A DNA stretch of 64,000 bases from Archangium gephyra (GTDB lineage: Bacteria > Myxococcota > Myxococcia > Myxococcales > Myxococcaceae): NCBI GenBank assembly GCA_003243425.1, contig QFQP01000003.1:62001-126000 (forward strand), given 5' to 3'. The notes under the pieces are model-generated. The model saw only the letters and a list, made by a program, of their open reading frames with translations, searched no databases and was not told the origin of the DNA. Made by a program: the position numbers and the translations under genes. Shown here in pieces: positions 53,368 to 63,264 of the stretch (within the stretch, counting starts at the first letter, position 1; every line of letters starts with the position of its first letter).

Positions 53368-54614
53368 TCCAGTCCTCGTGCAGCGAGCTCGGAGTCGTCT
53401 TCGCCACGCAGATGCCCGACCTCGTGCAGCAACGTGACGCGAATCTGTTCGACCAGTTCGTCACGCGTCTTGACCGCGCGCGCGAGGTTCTTCCGGTACA
53501 GCGCGATCGAGCGACACGGGGAGCCCGGCTTCATGCCCGGCTCGAGTTCGCACGTCTCTGCCAGTGGCGTTCCACGGAACAGCCCGAGAATCGTCGGCGA
53601 CAGCGGGGGGTCACCCGACGTGAGGTCGACTTCCTGCGGTAGGTCTTCGACCTCGACCGGAACTCCCGAGAGGTCCTTGCGCATGTCTGCCGGCAAGGCG
53701 GCAATGGCCGCGTCGAGCTCCTTGCGGAAATCGGCGCTGGAGATCAGCACCGGCGAAGGGAACGACTCGGCATCGAGCGCGCGCGCCTTGACGAAGTGTT
53801 TGTCGGCCTCTTCCTGTTTGCCTTCACGCTCGAGCACGAGACCCAGGTGGTGATGCGCCCACGCCGCGCGCTCCGTGTCGTCGAGCAACCTGGTGAACGC
53901 CGCCTTTGCTTCCTTGAAGCGGCACAACTCGAAGAGCGCGACCGCACGTTCGTAGAGCGCTTCGGGATCGTTCTTCGCTCGCTCCAGCACCCAGTCAGCG
54001 CGTTCCAGCGCGTCATACGACTGGCCGATGTCGTTGAAGCCCATGGCCGAAAGCCGCGCGAAGGTGATCGCAAACTCTTCGTCTCGCTGCGACGTCGCCA
54101 GTTCGAAGCCGCGCTCGGCGTAGTTGCTCCCCAGCTCGTCGAGTTCACGCGTCGAGGGCTGCAGCACCACGTAGAAATGCGCCGCGCCTGCGAGGGCATC
54201 GAGTGAATCGGGGTCGATCGCCAACGCGCGCGCGTACGCCAACACCGCTTCGTCGTAGCGCTCCAGTTGGGCCAGGGCGTTCGCGCGCTCGGTGTGGGCG
54301 ATGACGTCACTGGGTGACAACGCGGCAGCCTGGGCGGCGCACGACAACGCCTTCTCGTAGTCCTGCTTGTCGAACGCCTCCTGCGCGACGTCGAGCGGCA
54401 GGCGGCCTTCGGCCGGGCACACCGCGAGCGGATGCACGTGGGGCTTCTCGGTGGTGGGCTCGGTGCGAGCCGTGGGCTTCACGGTATCGGACGGCGTAGC
54501 CGACGCTTCGGGAGCCGGGCAGACACAGGCGCCAGCGTCTGCCGCATCGGGCCCGCGCGCGCACGTGCAGCCGGCCAACAGCGCGAGCGGGAGAAGAAGA
54601 ATGAGGCGACGCAT
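53364..54614 (-). CDS. Lipoprotein fusing TPR repeats to a Zincin_1-type metalloprotease
   Basis: A 416-residue lipoprotein (signal MRRLILLLPLALLAGC, Cys 16). Residues 20-60 are low-complexity linker. About 70-290 are TPR-like repeats (RYDEAVLAYARALAIDPDSLDAL, ERADWVLERAKNDPEALYERAVALFEL). The final 110 residues match the small zincin-like peptidase family (PF06262): PVEVEDLPQEVD, ILGLFRGTPL, SIALYRKNL, then HEVGHLRGEDDSEL with the zinc motif HEVGH. That family is usually a 120-residue cytoplasmic protein; here it is exported and fused. It couples to rlmI by ATGA overlap. Confidence 0.85.
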   Translation of the reverse strand: MRRLILLLPLALLAGCTCARGPDAADAGACVCPAPEASATPSDTVKPTARTEPTTEKPHVHPLAVCPAEGRLPLDVAQEAFDKQDYEKALSCAAQAAALSPSDVIAHTERANALAQLERYDEAVLAYARALAIDPDSLDALAGAAHFYVVLQPSTRELDELGSNYAERGFELATSQRDEEFAITFARLSAMGFNDIGQSYDALERADWVLERAKNDPEALYERAVALFELCRFKEAKAAFTRLLDDTERAAWAHHHLGLVLEREGKQEEADKHFVKARALDAESFPSPVLISSADFRKELDAAIAALPADMRKDLSGVPVEVEDLPQEVDLTSGDPPLSPTILGLFRGTPLAETCELEPGMKPGSPCRSIALYRKNLARAVKTRDELVEQIRVTLLHEVGHLRGEDDSELAARGLE

Positions 54615-54660
54615 CGAACGGGCACCCTACACGGCCGCACCGACAAGTGCGGCGCTCGCG

Positions 54661-55941
<1,281 letters not shown>

Positions 55942-56009
55942 GTGTGCTGCCTCCTCGAATCATTCTGCTGCGACAAATGTAACGCCGGGCTGGGGTCGGG
56001 TTGCAACTC

Positions 56010-56630
56010 TCAGGCATCCCTGGCTGTCGCCAGTTCAGCCAGATCTGCTTCGAGCGCAGCCGCGCGCTCTTTCACGGCGTCAGGAACATTCTTGCTGGCA
56101 GCCAGTTCCGCAACCAGCCGCTTGGTCTGGCTCCACAGGCGCTTGAGCTCCGCCCTGTCGGTCAGCTGCACTTCGGGTGCAGGGAACTTCTCGGTGAGAT
56201 CGCGCCGCAGTTCGCTGGTCGGCTTCTCCTGATTCCAGATGGAATCGCGAATCGACTTGTAGTCAGTCGCCGACAGCTGCCCCCGACCTTCGGCCTGCGC
56301 GAGCACCTCGACTACTTCGAACGCTGGCGCGGCTTCGGCGAGCTCGGGGGTCTTCATGACCTGCGGCTCGTGCTTCTCGAGGAAGCTGAAGTTGCGGGTC
56401 AGCTTGTCGGCCGTGCCCTTCTTGATGCGGAGCTCCGCCAGACAGTAGGCCTCGAAGCTGCCGTAGCCCCACTCCTGGTACAGCCCTTCGTGACGCACCT
56501 GGGTCAGCAGCTTTCCGAGCTCGACCCACGACGACTTGAAGCGCCTGGCAGCGAGCAGCACCGTGTGACGGAAGCTGCCCGGCTGAACGTCTGAGGCTTT
56601 CTGGCTGATGGCTTCTTCGGCGATCGACAT
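56010..56630 (-). CDS. Conserved alpha-helical protein, unknown
   Basis: A 206-residue protein (ATG 56630). Segments such as HTVLLAARRFKSSWVELGKLL and WGYGSFEAYCLAELRIKKGTADKLTR look like helix-turn-helix-like DNA- or protein-binding helices. A coiled-coil-like C-terminus follows (AALEADLAELA). No family recognised. An 8-bp palindrome lies just before its start. It precedes clpX by 68 bases on the same strand. Confidence 0.75.
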   Translation of the reverse strand: MSIAEEAISQKASDVQPGSFRHTVLLAARRFKSSWVELGKLLTQVRHEGLYQEWGYGSFEAYCLAELRIKKGTADKLTRNFSFLEKHEPQVMKTPELAEAAPAFEVVEVLAQAEGRGQLSATDYKSIRDSIWNQEKPTSELRRDLTEKFPAPEVQLTDRAELKRLWSQTKRLVAELAASKNVPDAVKERAAALEADLAELATARDA

Positions 56631-56635
56631 ACGAG

Positions 56636-56664
56636 CTGCGCGCTTCTCTCAGCGCAGCGCGCAG
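56636..56664 (-). promoter_or_regulatory. Inverted repeat before the 56010 gene start
   Basis: CTGCGCGC (56636-56643) and GCGCGCAG (56657-56664) form a perfect 8-bp stem with a 13-base loop, ending 5 bases before the ATG. No T-run follows, so a leader structure that hides the ribosome site is more likely than a terminator. Confidence 0.4.
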
Positions 56665-56677
56665 TGCGCAACCGTCT

Positions 56678-57529
56678 TCAGCTCTTCTTGCCGACGTTGA
56701 ACGACAGATTGACCGAGTTCCCGGAGTGCCCGGGCTTGAACGGCCACTTCTGCAGCTCCTTGAGCAGGCACTCGTTGAAGCTCGAATCGCCCTTCAGATC
56801 GGCGTTGTCGACCCACACCTTCGAGACCTTGCCGGCGTCGGCGATCGCGAACTCGATGGGAATCTTCATGTACACGCCCGGCTTGGCGACCTGCTTGATG
56901 CAACCGATGAGCGTGGCCTTGTTCTTCGCCACCACCGCGTTGATACCCGCTTCGTCGACCTCGCCCAGCGACATGCCGTCGGGGTCCGAGTTACCCATGT
57001 TCGGCTTGCCGGTCGTGGGCTGACGCGGCGTATTGGTGGTGCCGTTGGGCTGCTTCACCGCAACCTGCGTCGGGTTCTTCCTGCCGGAGCCCTGATAGTC
57101 GACGAGCTCGTCGTCATCGCGTCGCTTGGCCTTGCCGACGGTCGGCGCGTCGACGGTGATGTCACCCCAGGCGAGCTCCTCGGCCGATTTGCTGCCGCCG
57201 TGAACCGCGAGGTAGTTGCCGATGACGCCGACGATGACGCCAAGCACCACCAACACCACGGCGCCGATGATGAGCGCGCGGTTGCGCTTCTGTTTCACCT
57301 CGGCGTGATGCTGATCGGCGTGAGCGTCGACGCGTTGCTTCGCTTCGGCCTTGGCGACGTGCACCTTGAACTCGGGCACCTCGACGACCTTCACGAAGCG
57401 CCCGCTGCCCATGAGCTGAACCTCGCTCTGGGCGAGCAGCTCACCGGCGTAGAGCTTGTCGATGATCTGTTGAGCACCCACGGGCCCGAGGATCAGATCA
57501 CCTTCGCGAAACAGCCACTGGTCAGCCAT
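56678..57529 (-). CDS. GYF-domain membrane protein with AgmX/GltJ-type C-terminus
   Basis: A 283-residue protein; ATG 57529 chosen since upstream residues are shadow. Residues 1-50 (QWLFREGDLILGPVGAQQIIDKLYAGELLAQSEV cut into the family pattern) form a GYF_2-like domain. A membrane helix is at about 86-107. The periplasmic part has a Pro/Asn/Thr linker and ends in an AgmX-type domain (VAKNKATLIGCIKQV, KIPIEFAIADAGKVSKVWVDN, LQKWPFKPG). GYF plus AgmX domains are features of GltJ of the Myxococcus gliding machinery, which is longer and has a zinc-ribbon; this is a smaller paralogue, function unproven. Confidence 0.85.
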   Translation of the reverse strand: MADQWLFREGDLILGPVGAQQIIDKLYAGELLAQSEVQLMGSGRFVKVVEVPEFKVHVAKAEAKQRVDAHADQHHAEVKQKRNRALIIGAVVLVVLGVIVGVIGNYLAVHGGSKSAEELAWGDITVDAPTVGKAKRRDDDELVDYQGSGRKNPTQVAVKQPNGTTNTPRQPTTGKPNMGNSDPDGMSLGEVDEAGINAVVAKNKATLIGCIKQVAKPGVYMKIPIEFAIADAGKVSKVWVDNADLKGDSSFNECLLKELQKWPFKPGHSGNSVNLSFNVGKKS

Positions 57530-57555
57530 GTGCGCCTTGCCCTCCGAAGTGCTTC

Positions 57556-57582
57556 GCGCCGCGGTGGTTGGTACCACGGCGC
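57556..57582 (-). promoter_or_regulatory. Imperfect hairpin between RHH and GYF genes
   Basis: GCGCC (57556-57560) with GGCGC (57578-57582) and GTGG (57564-57567) with CCAC (57574-57577), separated by a bulge. It could be a weak terminator of the RHH gene or part of the GYF gene leader. Confidence 0.3.
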
Positions 57583-57620
57583 AGCATTCGACGGCTACAC
57601 GTGCGGCGCGCGCACGGAGC

Positions 57621-57791
57621 TCAATCGTTGAGCTTGTCTTCGTACTTCTCGAGCAGGTCCGTGATCGCTTCACGCAGGTACTCGCTCTGGCGAATGCGCG
57701 TCTCCTTCGACAGGTCCTTCAACTGCTCGAGGCGATCACGGTTCAGGCGGAAAACAACCGAGGTCAGGCGGGCGTTGTCGTTCATGTGCAT
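57621..57791 (-). CDS. Ribbon-helix-helix (CopG-like) protein
   Basis: A 56-residue protein (start at ATG 57791, or 57785 two codons on). RLTSVVFRLNRDRLEQLKDLSKETRIRQSEYLREAI is the classical ribbon-helix-helix pattern with beta strand TSVVFRL and helices. The sequence is therefore a dimeric DNA-binding regulator, perhaps acting on its own cluster. No antitoxin-toxin partner is seen. It is 91 bases upstream of the GYF gene on the same strand. Confidence 0.85.
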   Translation of the reverse strand: MHMNDNARLTSVVFRLNRDRLEQLKDLSKETRIRQSEYLREAITDLLEKYEDKLND

Positions 57792-57827
57792 ACATGGTCG
57801 CACACGAATGTTGCCCGTCAAAAAAAC

Positions 57828-58337
57828 TCACTCGAACAGGTACGTGCGGAACTGCAGACCGACGAGCACCTCGGCACCGAGACGCAGCACGAAGCCTCCG
57901 CCGAGCTGTGCTCCAAGCTGAGCGTAGACACCGGCAATGTCCGCGAAGTCGTACTGCACGCCAAACGCGACGCGCGCGCCGGCGGTGAAGGCGGGCAAGG
58001 CATGAATCGCCAGTTGGAGGTCCACGAACGTCTTCCACTTGTCGTAGCCGAAGCTCTGACGGAGGCCGGAGTAGAAAGACAGAGCGAGAAGAGGGGCTTC
58101 GTACACTCCAGGCGCAACACGGGCAGACAGCGTGAGCTCGGACTTGTCGGTGATGCCCAGCGTGCCGCCAAGCTCGACCGGCACGCGAACGCCGTTTTCG
58201 AAACGCCCTTCAGTGGTACCTGAGACGGACGTCGAGAACTCACCACCCGACGCGACGGTGAGACCGAGCGAACCACGGTGCGATTGAGCCGACGCTGCTC
58301 CTGAACAGAGCAGCACGACGACGACGAAACCCCTCAT
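57828..58337 (-). CDS. Outer-membrane beta-barrel protein, small
   Basis: A 169-residue exported protein. ATG 58337 overlaps the stop of the MYXO-CTERM gene (ATGA) and opens a signal peptide (MRGFVVVVLLCSGAASAQ). The mature part alternates Gly and hydrophobic residues (GTLGITDKSELTLSARV; FAGARVAFGVQYDFADI; EVLVGLQFRTYLFE) in the pattern of an 8-strand barrel, and it ends in an aromatic-rich strand. Family not identified. Translational coupling suggests joint function with the upstream surface protein. Confidence 0.75.
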   Translation of the reverse strand: MRGFVVVVLLCSGAASAQSHRGSLGLTVASGGEFSTSVSGTTEGRFENGVRVPVELGGTLGITDKSELTLSARVAPGVYEAPLLALSFYSGLRQSFGYDKWKTFVDLQLAIHALPAFTAGARVAFGVQYDFADIAGVYAQLGAQLGGGFVLRLGAEVLVGLQFRTYLFE

Positions 58338-60976
58338 CACTTCTTGCGGCGGCGCAGCAGCCCGACCAGCGCGATGAGCCCGAACCCGAAGCCACCAGCG
58401 GTGGAACACCCGCCCTGCGGCAGCGCACCATTGGTGTTTTCGACTTCGTTCACCACGTCAGGCCGCAACGCGACGACGGGAGCCTTCCACGTGGCCTGGC
58501 CGACGTTGCCGTACTCGTCGCGCGCGAAGACGGTCACCCCGCCCTGCGGTTCGACGGCGGAGAGCTTGATCTCGCGCTCGGCGCCGAACGCCGACTGCGG
58601 GCCGTCACCGACCTGGTAGGCGAACTCGAGCTTGTCCTGCGAGACGGCGTCACGCGCGATCACGTTGATGCGATCGGCGGCGACGTCGGCGATGAGCGTG
58701 AGCCGCGGCGCGTCCCAGTCGACGAGGAACGGAATCTCGCGGGGCGAGGAAATGCCTCGCGGATCCTCGGCAACGCGCGTGCGCACCGAGATCGTGTGCG
58801 CGCCCTGGAGCAGGAACCGCGAGTGGGTGACGACGAGCTCACCGTTGGCGGCGGGCATGAAATCGGTCCACAGACCCTTGTCGATCTTGAACGAATACTC
58901 GGGGCTGCCTTCCTTGCCGGTGGCGCGAACGTCGAGCACCGCCTGCGGCCACGGCAGTTCGCGATGGCCGGTGAGCTTCATGTCAGCCGCGGCCGGCATC
59001 ACCACGCGCTTCATCGAAACGGCGAGCTGCGGCGCGTCGATGGCGCACGCGTCCATCGCGCCCTTGAGCGTCGCGAAGATGCCGAGGTGGTTGAACGCTT
59101 CACTGCCGGCGATGCGGCCGAGGCCCTTGGTCTCGTTGACCTTCAGCTTGAAGTTGCCCAACGCAGGCAACGAGAAGCCCGACAGGCCGCTCGCAAGCGC
59201 GGGTTCAGCCAGACCGATGACCGCAGGCACGAGGTCGGCGAGCACCTGCGGGTCTTCAGCGAGAATTTCGCTGTTCGCGGTGCGGATGTTGCCGATGAGC
59301 ATGCGCACGTCACCGAGCGCAGGGGTGACTGAATCGCAGCCTTCGAAGATGAGTGAGAGCGGCAGCGAGATGTCGGCGGTCAGCGTGAAGAGGCGCGCCT
59401 GGCGATCATCGATGAGCGCGTAGAAGTCGACACTCACGTCGGGCAGCGTCAGCAGCAACAACGGCTTGATGGGCTTCTTGGTGACCGGATCGTACGTGCC
59501 CTCGCCCACCACCACCGTGGGGGCCCGCGCCGGGCGAAGCACGACCATCATGGGCGCGTCTTTGCCGTCGCGGGTGACGAGCTTTCCGAGCGACGGGAGG
59601 AACGTCGAGAACAGACCCGAATTGATGAGGCCCACGTTCTCGGTCGAGAGGTTGAGACACAGCGCGCCAGCCTGATGCGCCGCCCAGAAGGTGTTGTTGA
59701 GGAAGTTCGACGAGATGCCGAGCCCCACGTGGTAGCCGCTGCCGGCCGTCGCTTCAGCGTCGAAGTCGGGGAAGGTCACCGACGTCATCGGAGGCGCGGC
59801 CTGCGCCGGAACACAGCTCGACACCGTCGCCGGCTGAATGCCGACGCGCGTGCCGAAGTTGAGGCCCGAGTTCACTTCTGCGGTGGCACCGGCGGCGAGC
59901 GAGAGCTCGAGTTCCGCGTCGGCCGGCGCGCCGAACGAGCCGAGCACGGACGCGAGGTTGAACTTGCCTTCGACGCCGAGGAAACGCGGCGCGCACTTCG
60001 CACCGGCCATGCACACGTTGTCGACGCACGCGACCGCTGGCGCCTGGCCGTCGCTGCGCGGCGCACAGTCGGCCGTGGTCTGACACGCGGCACAGCTCTG
60101 CCCTGCGACGGCATTCTTGATCTGGTCCTGGAGCGGCGCCGAGATGAGGCCGAGCACCAGGTTCTTGACCGGGTCCCAGTCGGCGACGCCGCAATACACG
60201 TCACCGCACGTGTTCTGGCCGTCGAAGTCGAGATCGCCCGGGCTGATGCACTGCGGCTCCGACGGCGCGCCGCTCGAACCGCAGATCTGCGTGCCCGAGA
60301 ACGAGCCCACTTCGAACGAGAGGAGCTTGTCGAAACGCATGTCGATCGTGAACTTGACCGACGCCACGATGCGATTGGCCGCGTGGGAGCCACGCGAGCT
60401 GTCGAAGCTGATGGCGCACTTCACGGCGCTCAACCACGTGCAGGCGCCATGGCTGCGATCTGCGGTGTCGACGTAGAGATTGCCGGTGTTGATCGACAAC
60501 TGCACCGTCGCGTCGAGCGTGTCTGGCGAACGCGGCGTGAGCGAAAAGCCGGTGAGCTGCACCTGCACGTTGGCGGGCGTGTCGTAGTCGTTGGCCGTCG
60601 TGGCGGTGACGCACTTACCGTCCATGCGGCCGCAGCTCTCGCCGCCGCAGTTCCCCTTGCCCTGGTCGGCGATGACGATGTCGCCGATGACCGACACGTT
60701 CTGCGTCATGCACGCGACCGGCACCTGCAACGTCTGCCCGGGCGCGAACAGATCGACGAGCGTGCGCCAGTTGGTGTTGAGGTAGTTGATGCCCTGCGGA
60801 GACAGGCGAATGTTCACCGCGTTGTCGTTCTTCGGCCCCGTGTAGCGGGCCCCCGCGGGATACGGCGTGAGACCTGCGCAACCGCTGCCGGTTCCACCGC
60901 AGCCCAGACCGACCAGAAGCGCCACGAACATGAACGAGGCGCGGCGCGCGTGACGCGTCGAAGAAGACAGATGCAT
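58337..60976 (-). CDS. Large surface lipoprotein-like protein with MYXO-CTERM tail
   Basis: An 879-residue protein. ATG 60976 opens a signal peptide ending near LLVGLGC, an imperfect lipobox (Gly at -3). Two related regions of about 240 residues carry Cys pairs and a LLNTF-like motif (NFLNNTFWAAHQAGALCLNLS), recalling TULIP/BPI-like lipid-binding folds, with low confidence. A central Cys-rich insert (CAACQTTADCAPRSDGQ) follows. The C-terminal part has two Ig-like modules (PEYSFKIDKGLWTDFM; VTVFARDEYGNVGQATW). It ends in PQGGCSTAGGFGFGLIALVGL plus RRRKK, a MYXO-CTERM sorting tail. Function unknown, probably surface-displayed. Confidence 0.82.
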   Translation of the reverse strand: MHLSSSTRHARRASFMFVALLVGLGCGGTGSGCAGLTPYPAGARYTGPKNDNAVNIRLSPQGINYLNTNWRTLVDLFAPGQTLQVPVACMTQNVSVIGDIVIADQGKGNCGGESCGRMDGKCVTATTANDYDTPANVQVQLTGFSLTPRSPDTLDATVQLSINTGNLYVDTADRSHGACTWLSAVKCAISFDSSRGSHAANRIVASVKFTIDMRFDKLLSFEVGSFSGTQICGSSGAPSEPQCISPGDLDFDGQNTCGDVYCGVADWDPVKNLVLGLISAPLQDQIKNAVAGQSCAACQTTADCAPRSDGQAPAVACVDNVCMAGAKCAPRFLGVEGKFNLASVLGSFGAPADAELELSLAAGATAEVNSGLNFGTRVGIQPATVSSCVPAQAAPPMTSVTFPDFDAEATAGSGYHVGLGISSNFLNNTFWAAHQAGALCLNLSTENVGLINSGLFSTFLPSLGKLVTRDGKDAPMMVVLRPARAPTVVVGEGTYDPVTKKPIKPLLLLTLPDVSVDFYALIDDRQARLFTLTADISLPLSLIFEGCDSVTPALGDVRMLIGNIRTANSEILAEDPQVLADLVPAVIGLAEPALASGLSGFSLPALGNFKLKVNETKGLGRIAGSEAFNHLGIFATLKGAMDACAIDAPQLAVSMKRVVMPAAADMKLTGHRELPWPQAVLDVRATGKEGSPEYSFKIDKGLWTDFMPAANGELVVTHSRFLLQGAHTISVRTRVAEDPRGISSPREIPFLVDWDAPRLTLIADVAADRINVIARDAVSQDKLEFAYQVGDGPQSAFGAEREIKLSAVEPQGGVTVFARDEYGNVGQATWKAPVVALRPDVVNEVENTNGALPQGGCSTAGGFGFGLIALVGLLRRRKK

Positions 60977-61071
60977 GAAGAGAAAGCCTCCCGTGTCGGC
61001 CGGGGAAAAAGGTGTCGCGAACGTAGCAGTTGCTGCGCGCGCGCAGGGGCTCGCTCTGACGACTCAGCGCG

Positions 61072-61968
61072 TCACAGCACCGGCAGCGAAATGGCGCGCT
61101 GCGGCAGTGCGTCATTCAGCCGACCGGAGCGAAACGGCTCGAGGTCGATCGCCACGAAGGTGAAGCCGGTGGCTTTGATGGCGGCGTTCACCTGCGCGCG
61201 CAGCTCGGGCTCCATCAAGCGCGGCAGTTCCTCGGCGCTCACTTCGAGACGCGCGACCTCGTTGTGGAAGCGCACGCGGAAGTTGATGAAGCCGAAGCTG
61301 CGCACGGCCTTCTCGGCGGCGCCGACCTGACGCAGCCGTTCCACCGTCACCTGTGTGCCGTAGGGGAGCCGCGAGGCGAGGCACGCCATCTGCGGTTTGT
61401 CCCACGTGGGCAGCCCGAAGCGGTGGCTCCAGGCGCGGATCTCCCGCTTGGTCAGCTGCGCCTCTGCGAGCGGCGAGCGCACGGCGTGCTCTCGTGCGGC
61501 CTGATGCCCGGGCCGGTGATCTTTCTTGTCGTCGGCGTTGAAGCCATCGAGCACCACCGCGAGGCCCAGCTCCACCCGCTTCTTCTCGGTGATGGAATAG
61601 AGCTCGGTCTTGCAGAAGTAGCAGCGGTTGGCCGGGTTGGCCGCGTAGCGAGGGTCATTCAACTCGTTCGAGTCGACCAGCACATGACGCGCTCCGAGCT
61701 TCGCGGCCAGCGCGCGCGCTTCGTCGGCTTCGTCGGGAGCAACGGAGGCCGAGATCGCCGTGAGCGCGATCGCCCGCTCGCCGAGCACGTCGACCGCGAC
61801 TTTGAGGACGAACGCCGAATCGACCCCGCCGGAGAACGCGACGAGCGCCGAACCGTGCGCGCGCAACGAGGCCTTCAACGACTCGAGTCGCTCGGCCGAC
61901 TGGGCACAGAGCGACTCGATCTCAACTTCGGAAAGGACCGGGGCCTGAACGGAAGAAGACGGCGACAT
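61072..61968 (-). CDS. larE: ATP-dependent sacrificial sulfur transferase LarE
   Basis: A 298-residue enzyme. The N-terminal PP-loop ALVAFSGGVDSAF, SANSTP-like ISASVAPDEADEA, NRCYFCKTEL and MACLASRLPYG match LarE, which transfers sulfur to the nickel-pincer cofactor of lactate racemase. In the classical enzyme the sulfur comes from a Cys of the protein itself. Here a CxxC pair and a third Cys in ACLASR are all present, as in the type that may carry an iron-sulfur cluster. LarB and LarC are not in the window. It is the last gene of the sulfur region. Confidence 0.9.
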   Translation of the reverse strand: MSPSSSVQAPVLSEVEIESLCAQSAERLESLKASLRAHGSALVAFSGGVDSAFVLKVAVDVLGERAIALTAISASVAPDEADEARALAAKLGARHVLVDSNELNDPRYAANPANRCYFCKTELYSITEKKRVELGLAVVLDGFNADDKKDHRPGHQAAREHAVRSPLAEAQLTKREIRAWSHRFGLPTWDKPQMACLASRLPYGTQVTVERLRQVGAAEKAVRSFGFINFRVRFHNEVARLEVSAEELPRLMEPELRAQVNAAIKATGFTFVAIDLEPFRSGRLNDALPQRAISLPVL

Positions 61969-62006
61969 GCGCGCGGAGGCTTAACTCGCTTCCGCGCGGC
62001 GCGCGC

Positions 62007-62687
62007 TTACTTCTTCCCCTTCTTCTTGGCGGGCTTCGCAGCGGCCTTGGCCGGCTTGGCCGCCTTCGCGGGCTTGGCACCCTTCGCACCCTTCTTGGGG
62101 GCCTTGGGCTGAGGCTTCATCTTGGTGCCGGTGATGACCTTGAGCTCCTCGGTCGTCATGAACGACAGATCGAGCAGCGACTGGAAGATCTTGAGACCGG
62201 ACGCCTCGACGTCTTCGGTGTTGGTGTGCACCGTGACTTCCGCCGACGTGGGCGGCTGATACGGCTCGGTGATGCCCACGAAGTTCGGGATCTCTCCGGC
62301 CAGCGCCTTCTTGTACTTGCCGGTGGAGTCACGCTTGATGAGTTCGTCCGTCGGACAGTCGACGTAGACCTCGATGTAGCGCTGGATGCGGCGTCGATTT
62401 TCGTCGCGCGCCTGCTTGTCGGGGCTCGCACAGGCCACCAGCGTGGCCACACCGTTCCGCGTCAGCGCATCGGCCACGAAGCCGAGACGACGCGCGATCG
62501 TGATGCGCTCTTCCTTCGTGCCTCCTTCGACTTCCTTCCAGAGGTCGTCCTGGAGGTCGTCTTCGTCGAGAATCTCGACCTTGCGGCCGACCTGGCGGAG
62601 GCGCGCTTCGATGTAGCCGGCCAACGTCGTCTTGCCTGCGCCCAACATGCCCGTCAGCCAGATCGTAAAGCCCGTCTCTTGCGCCAT
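62007..62687 (-). CDS. cysC: Adenylylsulfate (APS) kinase with basic tail
   Basis: A 226-residue kinase that turns APS into PAPS. Walker A LTGMLGAGKTTLAG, DEDDLQDDLW, FVADALTRNGVATLVACASP and FVGITEPYQPPTSAEV match. The catalytic core ends at about residue 190. The remaining ~35 residues are a Lys/Ala/Pro tail (KPAKAAKPAKAAAKPAKKKG) resembling histone H1-like or membrane-binding tails, absent from typical CysC. It lies in the sulfur region, 38 bases upstream of larE; 120 bases separate it from the cluster on its right. Confidence 0.9.
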   Translation of the reverse strand: MAQETGFTIWLTGMLGAGKTTLAGYIEARLRQVGRKVEILDEDDLQDDLWKEVEGGTKEERITIARRLGFVADALTRNGVATLVACASPDKQARDENRRRIQRYIEVYVDCPTDELIKRDSTGKYKKALAGEIPNFVGITEPYQPPTSAEVTVHTNTEDVEASGLKIFQSLLDLSFMTTEELKVITGTKMKPQPKAPKKGAKGAKPAKAAKPAKAAAKPAKKKGKK

Positions 62688-62807
62688 TCGTGTCAGCTCC
62701 GATGCGAATAGAAACCGCTGCAGCCCACCCTCAATTTCCGCTGCAGCTACAAAAAGACGCGGCTTAATAGTTTAAAACCGCAACTTTGCCAACCGTGCCC
62801 GGCGTTT

Positions 62808-63263
62808 TCAGCGGTGCTGAGGGCAAGAAATCGGTTCCCGGGTGACGATTCGGTCGCCATTCCACTCGATGAACCCCAGCGGTTCGGCCCACCCGAGGAT
62901 CAGTCGCTGAACGGCGAGCGCAGCCAGCGAACCGACGATCAACGGCGCTTCGGGAGTGCCCGGTAACGCCGCCGCCGTGAGGTGCCAGCACGCGTCGCAC
63001 GCCGCCTTCGCTCTCCACGCGACACCGCCGCCGACGAGCACCGCGTCGCCGCTCACCGCGGTGCCGAAGCTCGCCAGCTGAACCGCGTCTGCCGCGGCGC
63101 CAAGGGGTGTGCCTCCGAGCCGCAGATACGAGGCCGCGTCGTCGAGCGTGTCGCTGCGGCCGTGCACCTGAACGTGGCGAGCCATCAACCGTGCCTGCCC
63201 TCGCCCCCCGAGCTCCTTGAGGAGGATCTGCCGGCCGTAGCGCTGAATGTCGGCTTCGCGCAC
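62808..63263 (-). CDS. Short ThiF/MoeB relative lacking the nucleotide-binding core
   Basis: A 151-residue protein (GTG 63263, with GGGAGG in the preceding gene's last codons). The first 28 residues, DIQRYGRQILLKELGGRGQARL, match the N-terminal helices of ThiF/MoeB adenylyltransferases. The GxGGxG Rossmann motif that normally follows is missing. The C-terminal half (LGGTPLGAAADAVQLASFGTAVSG, ACDACWHLTAAALPG, FQRL-like VQRLILGWAEPLGFIEW) is not diagnostic. A CDAC pair is present. It is likely a regulatory or binding partner of the true adenylyltransferase encoded upstream, or a decayed copy. Confidence 0.7.
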   Translation of the reverse strand: MREADIQRYGRQILLKELGGRGQARLMARHVQVHGRSDTLDDAASYLRLGGTPLGAAADAVQLASFGTAVSGDAVLVGGGVAWRAKAACDACWHLTAAALPGTPEAPLIVGSLAALAVQRLILGWAEPLGFIEWNGDRIVTREPISCPQHR

Positions 63264-63264
63264 G

